From Sunxiuqinia indica (GTDB lineage Bacteria > Bacteroidota > Bacteroidia > Bacteroidales > Prolixibacteraceae): a stretch of DNA of 64,000 bases. The notes beneath the pieces were generated by a model. It was not told where the DNA came from. It saw nothing but the letters and a program-made list of their open reading frames with translations, and ran no database searches. Positions 45,297 to 53,083 of this stretch are shown here, piece after piece. The translations under genes were made by a program, and so were the position numbers. The stretch covers positions 62,001 to 126,000 of the forward strand of contig NZ_WVEM01000002.1 of the NCBI RefSeq assembly GCF_009847015.1. The letters are read 5' to 3'. Within the stretch, counting starts at the first letter, position 1. The number at the start of each line of letters is the position of its first letter.

Positions 45297-46484
45297 TTAG
45301 TTTTTAACCTGATTCGTTGAAGTGCTGCTTTGAGCTGAATTTGTGTTTTCAACGAGTTTCGGTTTTACTGGTGTGTCGTCGCGAAGCGTTGACATTCCTT
45401 CAACAACCACCTGGTCGCCTTTTTGTAATCCTGAAGTTACCACGTATTGATCTTTCAGGTTTCCTGCTAAAACGTTGATTTCCGTATTTTTCACTTTATT
45501 GTCTTCACCAACAACATACACGAAATGTTTGCCCTGCAATTCGTAAGTTGCTTTTTGCGGGATCAGGAGAACGGATTCTAAATGTTGAGGAATGCTAACC
45601 AGACCACTGCTGCCGTTTCTCAACATACCGTCGCCATTTGGAAAAGATGCGCGAATGTTTACCGCTCCGGTTTGTTGATCAACTAATCCGCTGGCAGTTT
45701 GTATGTTCCCTTTTGTTGAGTAGGGAGTTTTATCGGCTAAGATTAGAGAAACCTTTGGGAGGTTTTCGAACTTCTTCTGAAGGTTGTCTCCCTTAAGATT
45801 TTTTGTTAATTGCAAAAAATCTCTTTCATTCATTGAAAAATAAGCATACATGCTTGATGTGTTCGAAACAGTAGTTAATGGTTGGGCAATGCTACTGCTT
45901 ACTAAACTTCCGACGCGATAAGGAAATGTTCCGATGGTTCCGCTTGCAGGACTTGCGATAACCGTATACTGCAAATTAACTTTTGCATTCTCGAGGTTAG
46001 CTTTTGCTTGTGCCAACTGTGCTTTTGTAGATTCTAGTGTTGCCTCGGAGGACTTCAGATCATACTCGCTGATGATGCTTTTTTCAACCAATGGTTTGGT
46101 TTTTCCAAGGTTAATTTCTGCAGTCCTCACTTGTGCTTCGGCAACTTTTACTTGCGCTTCGGCTGAGCGAACCTGCGCTTGAATATCCTGCGCATTAAGG
46201 CGAAACAATACCTGACCTTTATTCACGTAAGCGCCTTCGTCAACCAGAATTTCGTCGATGTAGCCGGCAATACGCGGACGAATTTCTACAGTCTGTTGTC
46301 CTTCCAGGGTTGCTGGGTACTGTTTGTTTAAGGTAACAGCTCCTGGTTTTACGGCAATAACCTTGTATTCTCTGGCTTGTTGTGTTTGGCTTGCACCGTT
46401 TGCTCCTTGCTTTTGAGAGCAGGAAACGGCGGCAAACATCAGTAAAATGAAACTTAAGTTTCTGATTTGTCTAATTGTTTTCAT
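45297..46484 (-). CDS. RND efflux periplasmic adaptor (AcrA/MFP) lipoprotein
   Basis: The 395-residue protein has a lipoprotein signal (lipobox AVSC near residue 22), lipoyl-like halves 'RIAGYIDEILVDEGAYVNKG' and 'QYTVIASPASGTIGTF', and between them a long alpha-hairpin rich in AQVRxAE repeats (about residues 105-170). It bridges the permease and the outer-membrane channel. A palindrome matching the marR operator lies 26 nt upstream of the start. Confidence 0.95.
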   Translation of the reverse strand: MKTIRQIRNLSFILLMFAAVSCSQKQGANGASQTQQAREYKVIAVKPGAVTLNKQYPATLEGQQTVEIRPRIAGYIDEILVDEGAYVNKGQVLFRLNAQDIQAQVRSAEAQVKVAEAQVRTAEINLGKTKPLVEKSIISEYDLKSSEATLESTKAQLAQAKANLENAKVNLQYTVIASPASGTIGTFPYRVGSLVSSSIAQPLTTVSNTSSMYAYFSMNERDFLQLTKNLKGDNLQKKFENLPKVSLILADKTPYSTKGNIQTASGLVDQQTGAVNIRASFPNGDGMLRNGSSGLVSIPQHLESVLLIPQKATYELQGKHFVYVVGEDNKVKNTEINVLAGNLKDQYVVTSGLQKGDQVVVEGMSTLRDDTPVKPKLVENTNSAQSSTSTNQVKN

Positions 46485-46509
46485 GTTTCTATTGCTTGTT
46501 ACTTGTATT

Positions 46510-46528
46510 TAGTTGATTTTGTCAACAG
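46510..46528. promoter_or_regulatory. Second MarR-type operator, between marR and the adaptor gene
   Basis: TAGTTGATTTTGTCAACAG matches the upstream operator at 15 of 19 positions and keeps the GTTGA-N4-TCAAC dyad. It overlaps the marR stop codon (46522-46524). Confidence 0.6.
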
Positions 46529-46971
46529 TACCACTGATCTTCTTCCAATCCACTATTTTCCTGAATGGTTTGTAGCACTTTAAAAAAGGAATTAACTTCT
46601 GTTTCACTCAGCCCGGCTAAAAGCTCATCCGATAGGTTTCGCGATATCTCTTTTGCTTCCAATAGGAGCTCATATCCTTTTTGTGTCAATATGAGATTTT
46701 TTTTACGTTTGTCGATTTTATCGGGTAACCGAACAACAATCCGTTTATCGAGCAAGGTGTTTACTTGCCTTAAAACTATCGACTTGTCTCTTTGTAGTTG
46801 ATTTGATAAATCTTGTTGCGTTACATCTTCTCGATTATATAGTTGCAACAAAATTAGAAAGAAGTCCAAGCTCAGGTCGATGTTGTTTGCTTTAAACTTT
46901 GACGTTAATTTATGTTTGAATATTCGCATGGTTTGACCAAGCAAGTGACCCAATGGTTTTGGTAATTGCAT
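46522..46971 (-). CDS. MarR-family transcriptional regulator of the efflux operon
   Basis: The 149-residue protein has a winged helix-turn-helix: 'LYNREDVTQQDLSNQLQRDK' with recognition helix 'KSIVLRQVNTLLDKR' and wing 'VVRLPDKIDKRKKNLILTQK' (DxRxK wing). It is the first gene of marR-MFP-RND-OMF. A perfect palindrome sits 35 nt upstream of its start and a near copy downstream of its end, so autorepression and pump control, relieved by a small ligand, are likely. Confidence 0.9.
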   Translation of the reverse strand: MQLPKPLGHLLGQTMRIFKHKLTSKFKANNIDLSLDFFLILLQLYNREDVTQQDLSNQLQRDKSIVLRQVNTLLDKRIVVRLPDKIDKRKKNLILTQKGYELLLEAKEISRNLSDELLAGLSETEVNSFFKVLQTIQENSGLEEDQWYC

Positions 46972-46990
46972 ATCTGTAAACTTTATGACG

Positions 46991-46998
46991 CGAAATTA
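46991..46998 (-). promoter_or_regulatory. Candidate marR promoter -7 element
   Basis: On the minus strand TAATTTCG is one base from TAnnTTTG, with TTG (complement of 47019-47021) 20 nt upstream as -33. The -33 lies inside the perfect operator palindrome, which would allow repression by occlusion. Confidence 0.4.
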
Positions 46999-47005
46999 GA
47001 ACATA

Positions 47006-47024
47006 TAGTTGACTTCGTCAACTA
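47006..47024. promoter_or_regulatory. Perfect palindromic operator upstream of marR
   Basis: TAGTTGAC-TTC-GTCAACTA is an exact 8-bp inverted repeat with a 3-nt spacer, 35 nt upstream of the marR ATG. Confidence 0.75.
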
Positions 47025-47048
47025 CATGGGTTAAATAATCGTTAATAG

Positions 47049-47064
47049 AAGACATTAATGTCTT
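47049..47064. promoter_or_regulatory. 16-nt perfect palindrome of unknown role
   Basis: AAGACATTAATGTCTT is a perfect palindrome in the gap between marR and the small-RNA locus. It has no spacer and no second copy nearby, so a regulator site is only a possibility. Confidence 0.25.
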
Positions 47065-47386
47065 AATTAGCTGGTTCTGTGGCTCTTTTTGCTCTTAGTT
47101 TTATTGCTTTTGAAAAAAAGCAGACGAATTTTGCCGAATAATTAGCTTTTGAATAGAGATTGTTTTAAGGGGTGTACAAAATGCGATTGTCGGCTTTGCG
47201 ACGAACACCAGATTCAAAGAAACCGTACTCTGGTATTTATTGGATTTACAACCAGATCATTGTTGGGAATAGCAGCTTTGAAAATAAGACATTTACATGA
47301 CATAAAGCCTTTCAGGCGCTGTTGCTAAAGCAAATACTCACCAAGCTAATTCGAGCTTATCGTTGCAATTCTGTTAATTTTTTTAA

Positions 47387-47394
47387 TATCTTTG
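47387..47394 (+). promoter_or_regulatory. Promoter -7 element of the candidate small RNA
   Basis: TATCTTTG matches TAnnTTTG exactly and TTG at 47063-equivalent position 47363-47365 lies 21 nt upstream, the expected -33 spacing. Together they form the best promoter match in this window. Confidence 0.6.
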
Positions 47395-47400
47395 AGCCGA

Positions 47401-47576
47401 AATCGAATGTGCTTGTTAATAAGCAAGTATGTTAGTAGCAAGCTGGGGATTCGTTGATTTATCAACACACCACAATTCCCGGTGAGCTCATGGTTTATTA
47501 GGTTTAGTTGGTTTAGGTTAGTTCCCGAGAGATCGGGACGGAAAAGGCAGTCAGAGGACTGCCTTTTTATTTTTGC
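47401..47576 (+). ncRNA. Candidate structured small RNA (about 175 nt) of unknown class
   Basis: No reading frame of note is present, but the region has a promoter at its left edge and a strong terminator at its right. Predicted by eye: a small hairpin (GCTT/AAGC, 47411-47424); a nested stem AGCT+GGGGAT (47441-47450) with ATTCCC (47475-47480)+AGCT (47485-47488) enclosing GTTGA-TTTA-TCAAC (47453-47466); a G/T-rich single strand with GGTTTAG repeats (47492-47520); hairpin TCCCGA-GAGA-TCGGGA (47523-47538); terminator GGCAGTC-AGAG-GACTGCC plus T-run (47546-47568). It is not tmRNA, RNase P or SRP RNA by length and motifs. A 6S-like RNA of Bacteroidota is one option; I cannot confirm it. Confidence 0.55.
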
Positions 47577-47628
47577 AGGAAATATGATTATGTAAGGTAA
47601 GCTGAGTGTTTGAAAAAAGCAGACATAA

Positions 47629-47658
47629 AAAAGGTCAATCAGAAATGATTGACCTTTT
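47629..47658 (-). terminator. Strong hairpin terminator next to a tRNA remnant
   Basis: AAAAGGTCAATCA and TGATTGACCTTTT arms with a GAAA loop. On the minus strand it is followed by T, and it lies just past a tRNA-like 3' end, in the same layout as the terminator of the intact tRNA-Asn at 53.7 kb. Confidence 0.8.
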
Positions 47659-47699
47659 GGAGCTCCCCAGGTAGTTGGACGTTACAACCTAATTTGTGA
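47659..47699 (-). pseudogene. Remnant of a tRNA 3' end (tRNA-Asn-like acceptor and decayed T-arm)
   Basis: GCTCCCCAGGTAG (47662-47674) is identical to the 3' end of the intact tRNA-Asn (53764-53776 with discriminator), followed by a degenerate T-arm (minus strand: TAGGTT, then GTCC, then TACCTGGGGAGC). There is no anticodon or D-arm. The strand, terminator side and orientation match the intact gene, as would a fragment displaced by integration. Confidence 0.5.
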
Positions 47700-47805
47700 A
47701 GGTTTGGTGTGAATTACCACCTAACTAAAATTTCAACAAACAGATTATAATAGCAATTAATCTACTTTATCCATTACCTTTAGAAAATTCTAATGTGTAT
47801 GATAA

Positions 47806-49278
47806 ATGCAGGTAGCAGTAAACAGAAAAAATATAAAATTTATACCGGATTCATCGAGGGTAATCGCACGGTTTCTTTATACAGGTGATGAAAGGGCACT
47901 TAATACGATTCGTTCGGTTTTAAAGATGCCTGAGCATTCTACTTCACAGGCACTAAATCCCATATTGAGGGATTTTTCCCTACGGCACAGAAACATTTCA
48001 AAAATTTTCGAAAAGCATTTCAATAAAATTTCCCATCTGTTGAAACAATTGGACGTTGATCCTGATTTGCTGGATATTTCAACCAAGTCACTCATCGGCT
48101 CCTATTTTACAATGGAATATTCCATCGAATCGGCTGCTTTTTTTAATCCATCGGTTGTGGAGCATCCCGACCAGTCAGAAACTGGACCTGGCGAAAAAAG
48201 GGTGATTATCAGTTTCAGGGCCACTGGCGAAGGGCATATTTCGTCCATCGTATTCAGAACTGGAGTTCTTGATAAAAACAATAATCTTTCCATTGAACCG
48301 GTGGGTAAAATGCTGGAAGAGGCAAAGCATATCCGGCGACATTTGTATAACAAGGCTTCCTTTAAGAAGAAACTAAAAGAGATGGAGGATATTCATGCAA
48401 TAATCCCCTCCGGTTTAATTCTCGACAAGTTAAATGATACATTTACCTACGGCGAACTGCGCGATTGTATAAGAGAAGCCAAAAAATCGTTGCATCTTGC
48501 TGCAGACAAGCAAGTTTTGTTTAACCAGATTATGTGGCTGGCCTCGTCTCATTACGAACTTGAATTTTCACTGGATACCAACATTTCTGAACGGGTAATT
48601 TTCCCTGTTTCAGCTAATGAAAAAAACGGTATTGAAGATGCGCGTTTTGTTAGATTTGTTGATGATGATGGTCAAATAAATTATTATGCAACTTATACGG
48701 CATATGATGGTACTACCATATTGCCAAAGATGCTCGATACTAAAGATTTTTACCATTTCCGAATTTTACCCCTGCATGGTGAAATTGCCCAAAACAAAGG
48801 GATGGCACTTTTCCCGCGTAAAGTGAATGGGAAGTATGCCATGCTCTGTCGTCTGGATGGTTTTAGTAACTACATCGCTTTTTCTGACAATATTTCCATT
48901 TGGCGCGAGGCAAAATTATTGCAGCAACCTAAATTTCCATGGGAATTTATTCAAATCGGAAACTGCGGGTCACCCATAGAAACACCGGAAGGTTGGTTGG
49001 TTTTAACTCATGGTGTTGGTCCGATGCGGGAGTATGTTCTCGGAGCATCGTTGTTCGATCTCCAAAATCCTGAAAAAGAAATTGGCCGATTGAAATCGCC
49101 GCTTTTGATGCCCAACACCGAAGAGAGGGAAGGATATGTACCCAATGTGGTTTATTCCTGTGGATCGATAATCAATAATGATGAATTAATAATCCCCTAT
49201 GCAATGTCTGATTATGCTTCGACTTATGCAACCGTTGACCTGAGAGAGCTTCTGAACGAGTTGAAAAAGTCCAAATAA
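47806..49278 (+). CDS. Glycoside hydrolase family 130-type protein (phosphorylase or mannosidase)
   Basis: The 490-residue protein has the five-bladed propeller motifs of GH130: 'AAFFNPSVVEHPD' (111-122), 'GIEDARFVRF' (275-284, the acidic/Arg signature), 'NKGMALFPRKVNGKYAMLCR' , 'GSPIETPEGWLVLTHGVG' and 'YVPNVVYSCGSI' near the C-terminus. GH130 enzymes act on beta-mannosides by phosphorolysis or hydrolysis; which applies cannot be told. No signal peptide, so cytosolic. An N-terminal extension of about 100 residues precedes the propeller. With the GT4-toroid protein to the right, a paired synthesis/turnover system for a mannose-containing oligosaccharide is an inference. Confidence 0.82.
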   Translation: MQVAVNRKNIKFIPDSSRVIARFLYTGDERALNTIRSVLKMPEHSTSQALNPILRDFSLRHRNISKIFEKHFNKISHLLKQLDVDPDLLDISTKSLIGSYFTMEYSIESAAFFNPSVVEHPDQSETGPGEKRVIISFRATGEGHISSIVFRTGVLDKNNNLSIEPVGKMLEEAKHIRRHLYNKASFKKKLKEMEDIHAIIPSGLILDKLNDTFTYGELRDCIREAKKSLHLAADKQVLFNQIMWLASSHYELEFSLDTNISERVIFPVSANEKNGIEDARFVRFVDDDGQINYYATYTAYDGTTILPKMLDTKDFYHFRILPLHGEIAQNKGMALFPRKVNGKYAMLCRLDGFSNYIAFSDNISIWREAKLLQQPKFPWEFIQIGNCGSPIETPEGWLVLTHGVGPMREYVLGASLFDLQNPEKEIGRLKSPLLMPNTEEREGYVPNVVYSCGSIINNDELIIPYAMSDYASTYATVDLRELLNELKKSK

Positions 49279-49353
49279 TTTCCGGAATACATTCTGAAAT
49301 AAATCTTTATTAAATTCATTTATAGGGAGTTATTTGATACAAGAAAACAAAAA

Positions 49354-49400
49354 AAATGTGTGAATCATGTAACTCTTATTCCTAATTGTGTAACACTTCC
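49354..49400 (+). promoter_or_regulatory. Shared 47-nt upstream element, copy A
   Basis: Two conserved blocks, AAATGTGTGAATSATGTAA and AATTGTGTAACACTTYC, are separated by 11-12 variable nt. The same 47-nt layout, without gaps, occurs inverted at 53472-53518 (36 of 47 identical). 18 nt after TGTAACA comes CGTAATTT, resembling an ECF-sigma -35/-10 pair. It lies 70 nt before the ATG at 49471. Confidence 0.65.
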
Positions 49401-49470
49401 CTTTCTTTTTCAACGTAATTTGTATTCAATATAACTGACCTAACAATAATGGGGTCATAATATAATTGAG

Positions 49471-49644
49471 ATGAAAAATACACTCTACATCATCGCGGGG
49501 CTACTTGCAACTCTTTGGGGCATAATAACATTTGGATTCTACTCGTTCCGTTATTTTGATTTACTTCTTCTTGCGGCTGGATTTATGGTCCTTCTCCAAA
49601 TTCTTTTTAATAAAAAATCACCACAGAATTATAATAATAAATAA
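49471..49644 (+). CDS. Small hydrophobic membrane protein, 57 residues
   Basis: An ORF of 57 codons starting MKNTLYIIAGLLATLWGIIT with two membrane helices (about 4-22 and 29-46) and a polar tail ending SPQNYNNK. It resembles the tiny lmo0937-type membrane proteins often found in general-stress clusters (similarity judged by eye). It is the first gene after the shared 47-nt element and 16 nt before the beta-barrel gene, so the two are probably cotranscribed. Confidence 0.7.
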   Translation: MKNTLYIIAGLLATLWGIITFGFYSFRYFDLLLLAAGFMVLLQILFNKKSPQNYNNK

Positions 49645-49660
49645 ACTTTAAACATTTGAA

Positions 49661-50161
49661 ATGAAAAAACACGTTTTAACTTTCGTTTTACTGATTGTAG
49701 CAGGCACAATTTTCGCACAAGGTCCAATTTCCAAGGGACAGACACAAGTTAATGTAGGGGTTGGACTTTCTTCCTGGGGAGTTCCAGTTTACTTAGGACT
49801 CGATCATGCAGTACATCCCGATATAACCCTGGGAGCAGAAGTGTCTTTCCGCTCGTATGATGACAACTGGCGTAATGACAAATACCATCACTCGATAATC
49901 GGTTTTTCAGGGAATGCCAATTATCATTTTAACACCGTATTAAATATACCTTCCCCATGGGACTTTTACGCAGGACTTAATCTTGGCTTTTATAACTGGA
50001 GTTCTCCTAACGATTACGACGGTTCACATAATTCAGGAGTTGGACTGGGCGCTCAGATTGGAGGCCGGTACTATTTCAGTAATAAAGTGGGTATAAACCT
50101 TGAGTTTGGTGGCGGAAATGCATTTAGCGGCGGAAAATTTGGAATAACTATTAAATTATAA
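49661..50161 (+). CDS. Outer-membrane beta-barrel protein (porin-like, 166 residues)
   Basis: A signal peptide (MKKHVLTFVLLIVAGTIFAQ) is followed by alternating-hydrophobicity strands: 'QTQVNVGVGLSSWGVPVYLG', 'ITLGAEVSFRSYDD', 'SIIGFSGNANYHFN', 'WDFYAGLNLGFYNW', 'GVGLGAQIGGRYYF', 'VGINLEFGGG' and a final 'GGKFGITIKL'. This is an eight-stranded barrel of the type common in Bacteroidota. Role unknown. Part of the transcription unit under element A. Confidence 0.85.
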   Translation: MKKHVLTFVLLIVAGTIFAQGPISKGQTQVNVGVGLSSWGVPVYLGLDHAVHPDITLGAEVSFRSYDDNWRNDKYHHSIIGFSGNANYHFNTVLNIPSPWDFYAGLNLGFYNWSSPNDYDGSHNSGVGLGAQIGGRYYFSNKVGINLEFGGGNAFSGGKFGITIKL

Positions 50162-50188
50162 GATGGAAACAAATTTTGAGATGAACAA

Positions 50189-50455
50189 ATGGGGAAGAAT
50201 AAAGCAACAGTAACATTTCACCATGACTCCAAAGGTTTTGAATTTATTAAAGACGCCAATTTGTCCGAAGAGTATTTCGCACACTCATCCGGTTTAAAGG
50301 ATAGTATTGGAGAAAATGACGAAGTAACTTTTGATTTGGAAGAAGGTAAAAAAGGATTAAATGCAGTGAATGTCAAACTTGCTTCGTTAACAACAATTAC
50401 AATCATATCTAATTTTATCCCGCTAAAAGCGGGATTTTTTTTATACCAATTTTAA
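50189..50455 (+). CDS. Divergent cold-shock-domain protein whose frame runs through a terminator
   Basis: Residues 5-65 read as a cold-shock domain: 'KATVTFHHDSKGFEFIKD' (RNP1 normally KGFGFI, here KGFEFI), 'EEYFAHSSGLKDSIGENDEV' (RNP2-like YFAH) and 'LEEGKKGLNAVNVKLA'. Family members bind single-stranded nucleic acid. The domain should end there, but the frame continues for about 20 codons through an intrinsic terminator to a stop at 50453-50455, overlapping the end of the convergent GT4 gene. A message ending at the T-run would have no stop codon. Loss of the original stop or a frameshift near 50385 is likely. Last gene under element A. Confidence 0.6.
   Translation: MGKNKATVTFHHDSKGFEFIKDANLSEEYFAHSSGLKDSIGENDEVTFDLEEGKKGLNAVNVKLASLTTITIISNFIPLKAGFFLYQF
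50416..50441. terminator. Terminator between the cold-shock ORF and the GT4 gene
   Basis: ATCCCGC-TAAAA-GCGGGAT with eight T to the right. It lies inside the 3' part of the cold-shock ORF and at the stop of the convergent glycosyltransferase gene. Confidence 0.85.
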
Positions 50456-52687
50456 GTCCGACTTATGAAATTCTTCGTAAGCCAGTAAAACAGTTAAATG
50501 CGAAATTAAATAAGCGAGCGAACTTTCAGCACCCTGGTTACGGTTAACTCCGTAGCTTTCGAAACCATCGCAACAGCCTTTAGTTTCAAAATCGTACAAA
50601 CTCATACGCAAATCATTTTCACCCAAAAACCATAAAAATGAGGTGTGAAGTTTATTCAGGTAATCCTTATCTTTTGTTACTAAATATGCCCGGTGATACA
50701 TTAACACCATTGCCATAGCATCAATTGGTTGTTGGGCAAAGACAGAACGTTCTCCCTCTTTTTTATACCACTTTTCATTTCCAATAATCGAAAGATAATT
50801 ATCCTTTAAGGTATGGCTGGTCAGAAAATTCATCGATTCAATGGCTGTTTCGGTAATTCTCTGGTCGTTCAATATTTCTGCTGAGTGTAAAAGTGCTAAC
50901 GGTAAAATACCATTATCGTATGCCAATAATGACTCGAACCAATTCCAATCATCAGTTTGGTTTTCATTATAATGTTTCATTAAACCATTTGCAAGATTTC
51001 TCAATCTTTCCGTCATGGAATCGTCTGATGGATTACTCTTCAGGTAATAACTTATTCCAATCATTGTATTGGCAATTCCTCGGATTGACGTTAACTTTTC
51101 AAAATTGGGAGCGGCATCAAAAAATACCAGTTTCCCGGTTTGGTAATAAGCGTCGTTTGGGGGATTCCCAAGCAAATAGCCAAGCGCCCAAATGGTTCTG
51201 CCGAAAGAATCTTCGGAGCCAACTTCATCCAAAAAATTCCGGTTAAAACTCAGAAAGTTACGGAAAGTACCATCCGGATTCTGGAGGTAATGAATGTAGC
51301 TTAAATAGATGGGCGACAATTCAAGCGCCTGCCTGTCTTTCTTCTGACGGTATGCCATCAAAACCATCAACAAAGCGCGCGCATTATCATCCAAACAATA
51401 GCCTTCTTTTAAATTGGGAATGCCAAATTTAGCGTGTTGAATAATGCCGGTATCATCGGTTAATCTTTTAATATGCGCAAGTGAAAAGGGGGGGAGAATG
51501 AGTAAGTCCGGCTCTGTTTCTTTTTGAATAGCAACCGAAGGCTCATCCTTCAATATTTTTTCAGCAAGTGTTACATATCTTTCACCAATTTTTGGCCATG
51601 TAATTTTTTTACCATATTCACCAGCATTATTTTTAAGTATCTTAAGTTCTTCAGGATTATCGAAGAGTTCAGTTAATGTTTCGGCAAGGTCGTCGGAGTC
51701 ATTAAAATTAAATAGCTTTCCCCTTCCCTTTGCCAGCAATTCTGCAGCATGCCAGTATGGTGTTGAAAGTACTGCTGCCCCTACTCCAACTGCATACGAA
51801 AGGGTTCCGCTGGTAATTTGGGCTTCGTTTAAATAAGGTGTGATGTATATGTCGCAGGCGTATAGATATTTGAATAAGTCCTGTTCTTCAATAAATTCAT
51901 TCAGGAAAATCACATGATTTTCAAGCTGGAGGTTTTTCACCAATCGAAGAAGGGAAATACGGTATTCTTCGCCGGAATGCCGTAGCACATTTGGATGCGT
52001 TTTCCCCAAAACGATATAAATAAGTTCGGGGTATTTTTTTACTATTACAGGGAGCGCTTTTATTACGGTTTCAATTCCCTTGCTTCGGCCAATAAAACCA
52101 AAAGTTAAGAGTACTTTTTTACTTTCGAGTTTAAACTCTTTCTTCGATTTTTCAGCACTAAAATGAATATCCGGAACCCCATGTTCTATCAGTGCTATTT
52201 TTTCTTTTGGAACATCGTAAATACTTACCAGAAAATCAACTGCTTTATGGCTCATCACTACAATTTTGTGTGCCATTTTGCATATTTCTTTCAAAACCGC
52301 CTTTTCGTTGTATGAAGGTGTTTTAAGAATGGTATGAAGCGTGACAATAAGTGGAACCTCAAGCCGGTGAAGCAGAGGAAGAATATAAACCCCGCTTTGA
52401 CCACCAAAGATGCCAAATTCATGCTGAAGAATACAAACATCGGCGCCGCTAAGGTTAGTGTACCTTACTGCTTTTAAATAATCTTCCTGATGATCTTGCC
52501 GGATGATAGCTTTTACCTCTTTCGGGTATTTATAAGTTAGGTCGTTGTCATTCAGGGCAATTACAAAACCTTCATGTTTCTGATTTTTTAACCCGATGTC
52601 GGTTAACATCGACTTGAAAAGGTTATTTGTAAATGTTCCAATTCCGCATTCACGGGGTGGATATGTGGCGATATAAGTGATTTTCAT
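50441..52687 (-). CDS. GT4 glycosyltransferase fused to an (alpha/alpha)6-toroid domain
   Basis: Residues 1 to about 375 are a GT-B fold family-4 glycosyltransferase: 'YPPRECGIGTFTNNL' (N-terminal glycine loop), 'QHEFGIFGGQSG', 'VTLHTILKTPS', 'LTFGFIGRSKGIETVIKALP' and 'PYLNEAQITSGTLSYAVGVG' (sugar-nucleotide loop region). Residues from about 395 form a helical toroid: 'GYCLDDNARALLMVLMAYRQ', 'EDSFGRTIWALGYLLG', 'WNWFESLLAYDNGILPLALL', 'FESYGVNRNQGAESSLAYL'. Such fusions are found next to GH130 genes in Bacteroidota and other phyla as I recall; the product is thought to be a mannose-containing oligosaccharide, not proven here. Cytosolic. A TAnnTTTG-type promoter lies 41-48 nt upstream. Confidence 0.85.
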   Translation of the reverse strand: MKITYIATYPPRECGIGTFTNNLFKSMLTDIGLKNQKHEGFVIALNDNDLTYKYPKEVKAIIRQDHQEDYLKAVRYTNLSGADVCILQHEFGIFGGQSGVYILPLLHRLEVPLIVTLHTILKTPSYNEKAVLKEICKMAHKIVVMSHKAVDFLVSIYDVPKEKIALIEHGVPDIHFSAEKSKKEFKLESKKVLLTFGFIGRSKGIETVIKALPVIVKKYPELIYIVLGKTHPNVLRHSGEEYRISLLRLVKNLQLENHVIFLNEFIEEQDLFKYLYACDIYITPYLNEAQITSGTLSYAVGVGAAVLSTPYWHAAELLAKGRGKLFNFNDSDDLAETLTELFDNPEELKILKNNAGEYGKKITWPKIGERYVTLAEKILKDEPSVAIQKETEPDLLILPPFSLAHIKRLTDDTGIIQHAKFGIPNLKEGYCLDDNARALLMVLMAYRQKKDRQALELSPIYLSYIHYLQNPDGTFRNFLSFNRNFLDEVGSEDSFGRTIWALGYLLGNPPNDAYYQTGKLVFFDAAPNFEKLTSIRGIANTMIGISYYLKSNPSDDSMTERLRNLANGLMKHYNENQTDDWNWFESLLAYDNGILPLALLHSAEILNDQRITETAIESMNFLTSHTLKDNYLSIIGNEKWYKKEGERSVFAQQPIDAMAMVLMYHRAYLVTKDKDYLNKLHTSFLWFLGENDLRMSLYDFETKGCCDGFESYGVNRNQGAESSLAYLISHLTVLLAYEEFHKSDLKLV

Positions 52688-52689
52688 GT

Positions 52690-52705
52690 ATCTAAATTTT
52701 TAGAT
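52690..52705. promoter_or_regulatory. Palindrome in the GT4 leader
   Basis: ATCTAAA-TT-TTTAGAT is a perfect inverted repeat immediately upstream of the GT4 start codon, between it and the candidate promoter. Confidence 0.4.
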
Positions 52706-52727
52706 TTAAGAATCCAGACGCAAGACA

Positions 52728-52735
52728 CAAATTTA
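52728..52735 (-). promoter_or_regulatory. Candidate -7 element for the GT4 gene
   Basis: TAAATTTG on the minus strand fits TAnnTTTG; no clear -33 TTG at the usual spacing. Confidence 0.4.
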
Positions 52736-52933
52736 TCTTTATCCTGTTTCCTAAAAATCCTTTTATGTTCGTTGTGTTTGTTTAACTGCTTTAGAGCGTA
52801 ATTTTGCCCATGTTTTTTATGCCATAAGATTAAAGATCGTGTTCAAAAAAAGCCAATTCTTTATTGGAAAATCTATATTGCTTCTTGCAATATTAGATCG
52901 AATCACTTTAACAGGCGACCAGCATATTCAGGC

Positions 52934-53059
52934 TTAGATTAAACCTGAATTCTTTTTCCCGGCCTTTTTTGCCGCTTTGTCAGCCCGCTTTTCTTTCAGG
53001 TTTTTTACGGCCTCTTTTTTTACATTTTTTCTCTCTTTTCCTTCTTTACTTTTTGCCAT
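52934..53059 (-). CDS. Small lysine-rich basic protein, 41 residues
   Basis: A short ORF, MAKSKEGKERKNVKKEAVKN then LKEKRADKAAKKAGKKNSGL and I, is almost half lysine/arginine. Similar tiny basic proteins occur in Bacteroidota (remembered, not checked). It lies 24 nt after the cupin frame on the same strand and would share its promoter and the shared 47-nt element. A role in nucleic-acid binding or dormancy would fit the composition but is only a guess. Confidence 0.65.
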   Translation of the reverse strand: MAKSKEGKERKNVKKEAVKNLKEKRADKAAKKAGKKNSGLI

Positions 53060-53083
53060 GATATTTATTTTTAGATGTTTCTG

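Noticed and set aside
42133-46484. Mobile resistance cassette
   Set aside because: The pump operon has its own MarR control and no transposase, integrase or terminal repeats at both ends; it looks chromosomal.
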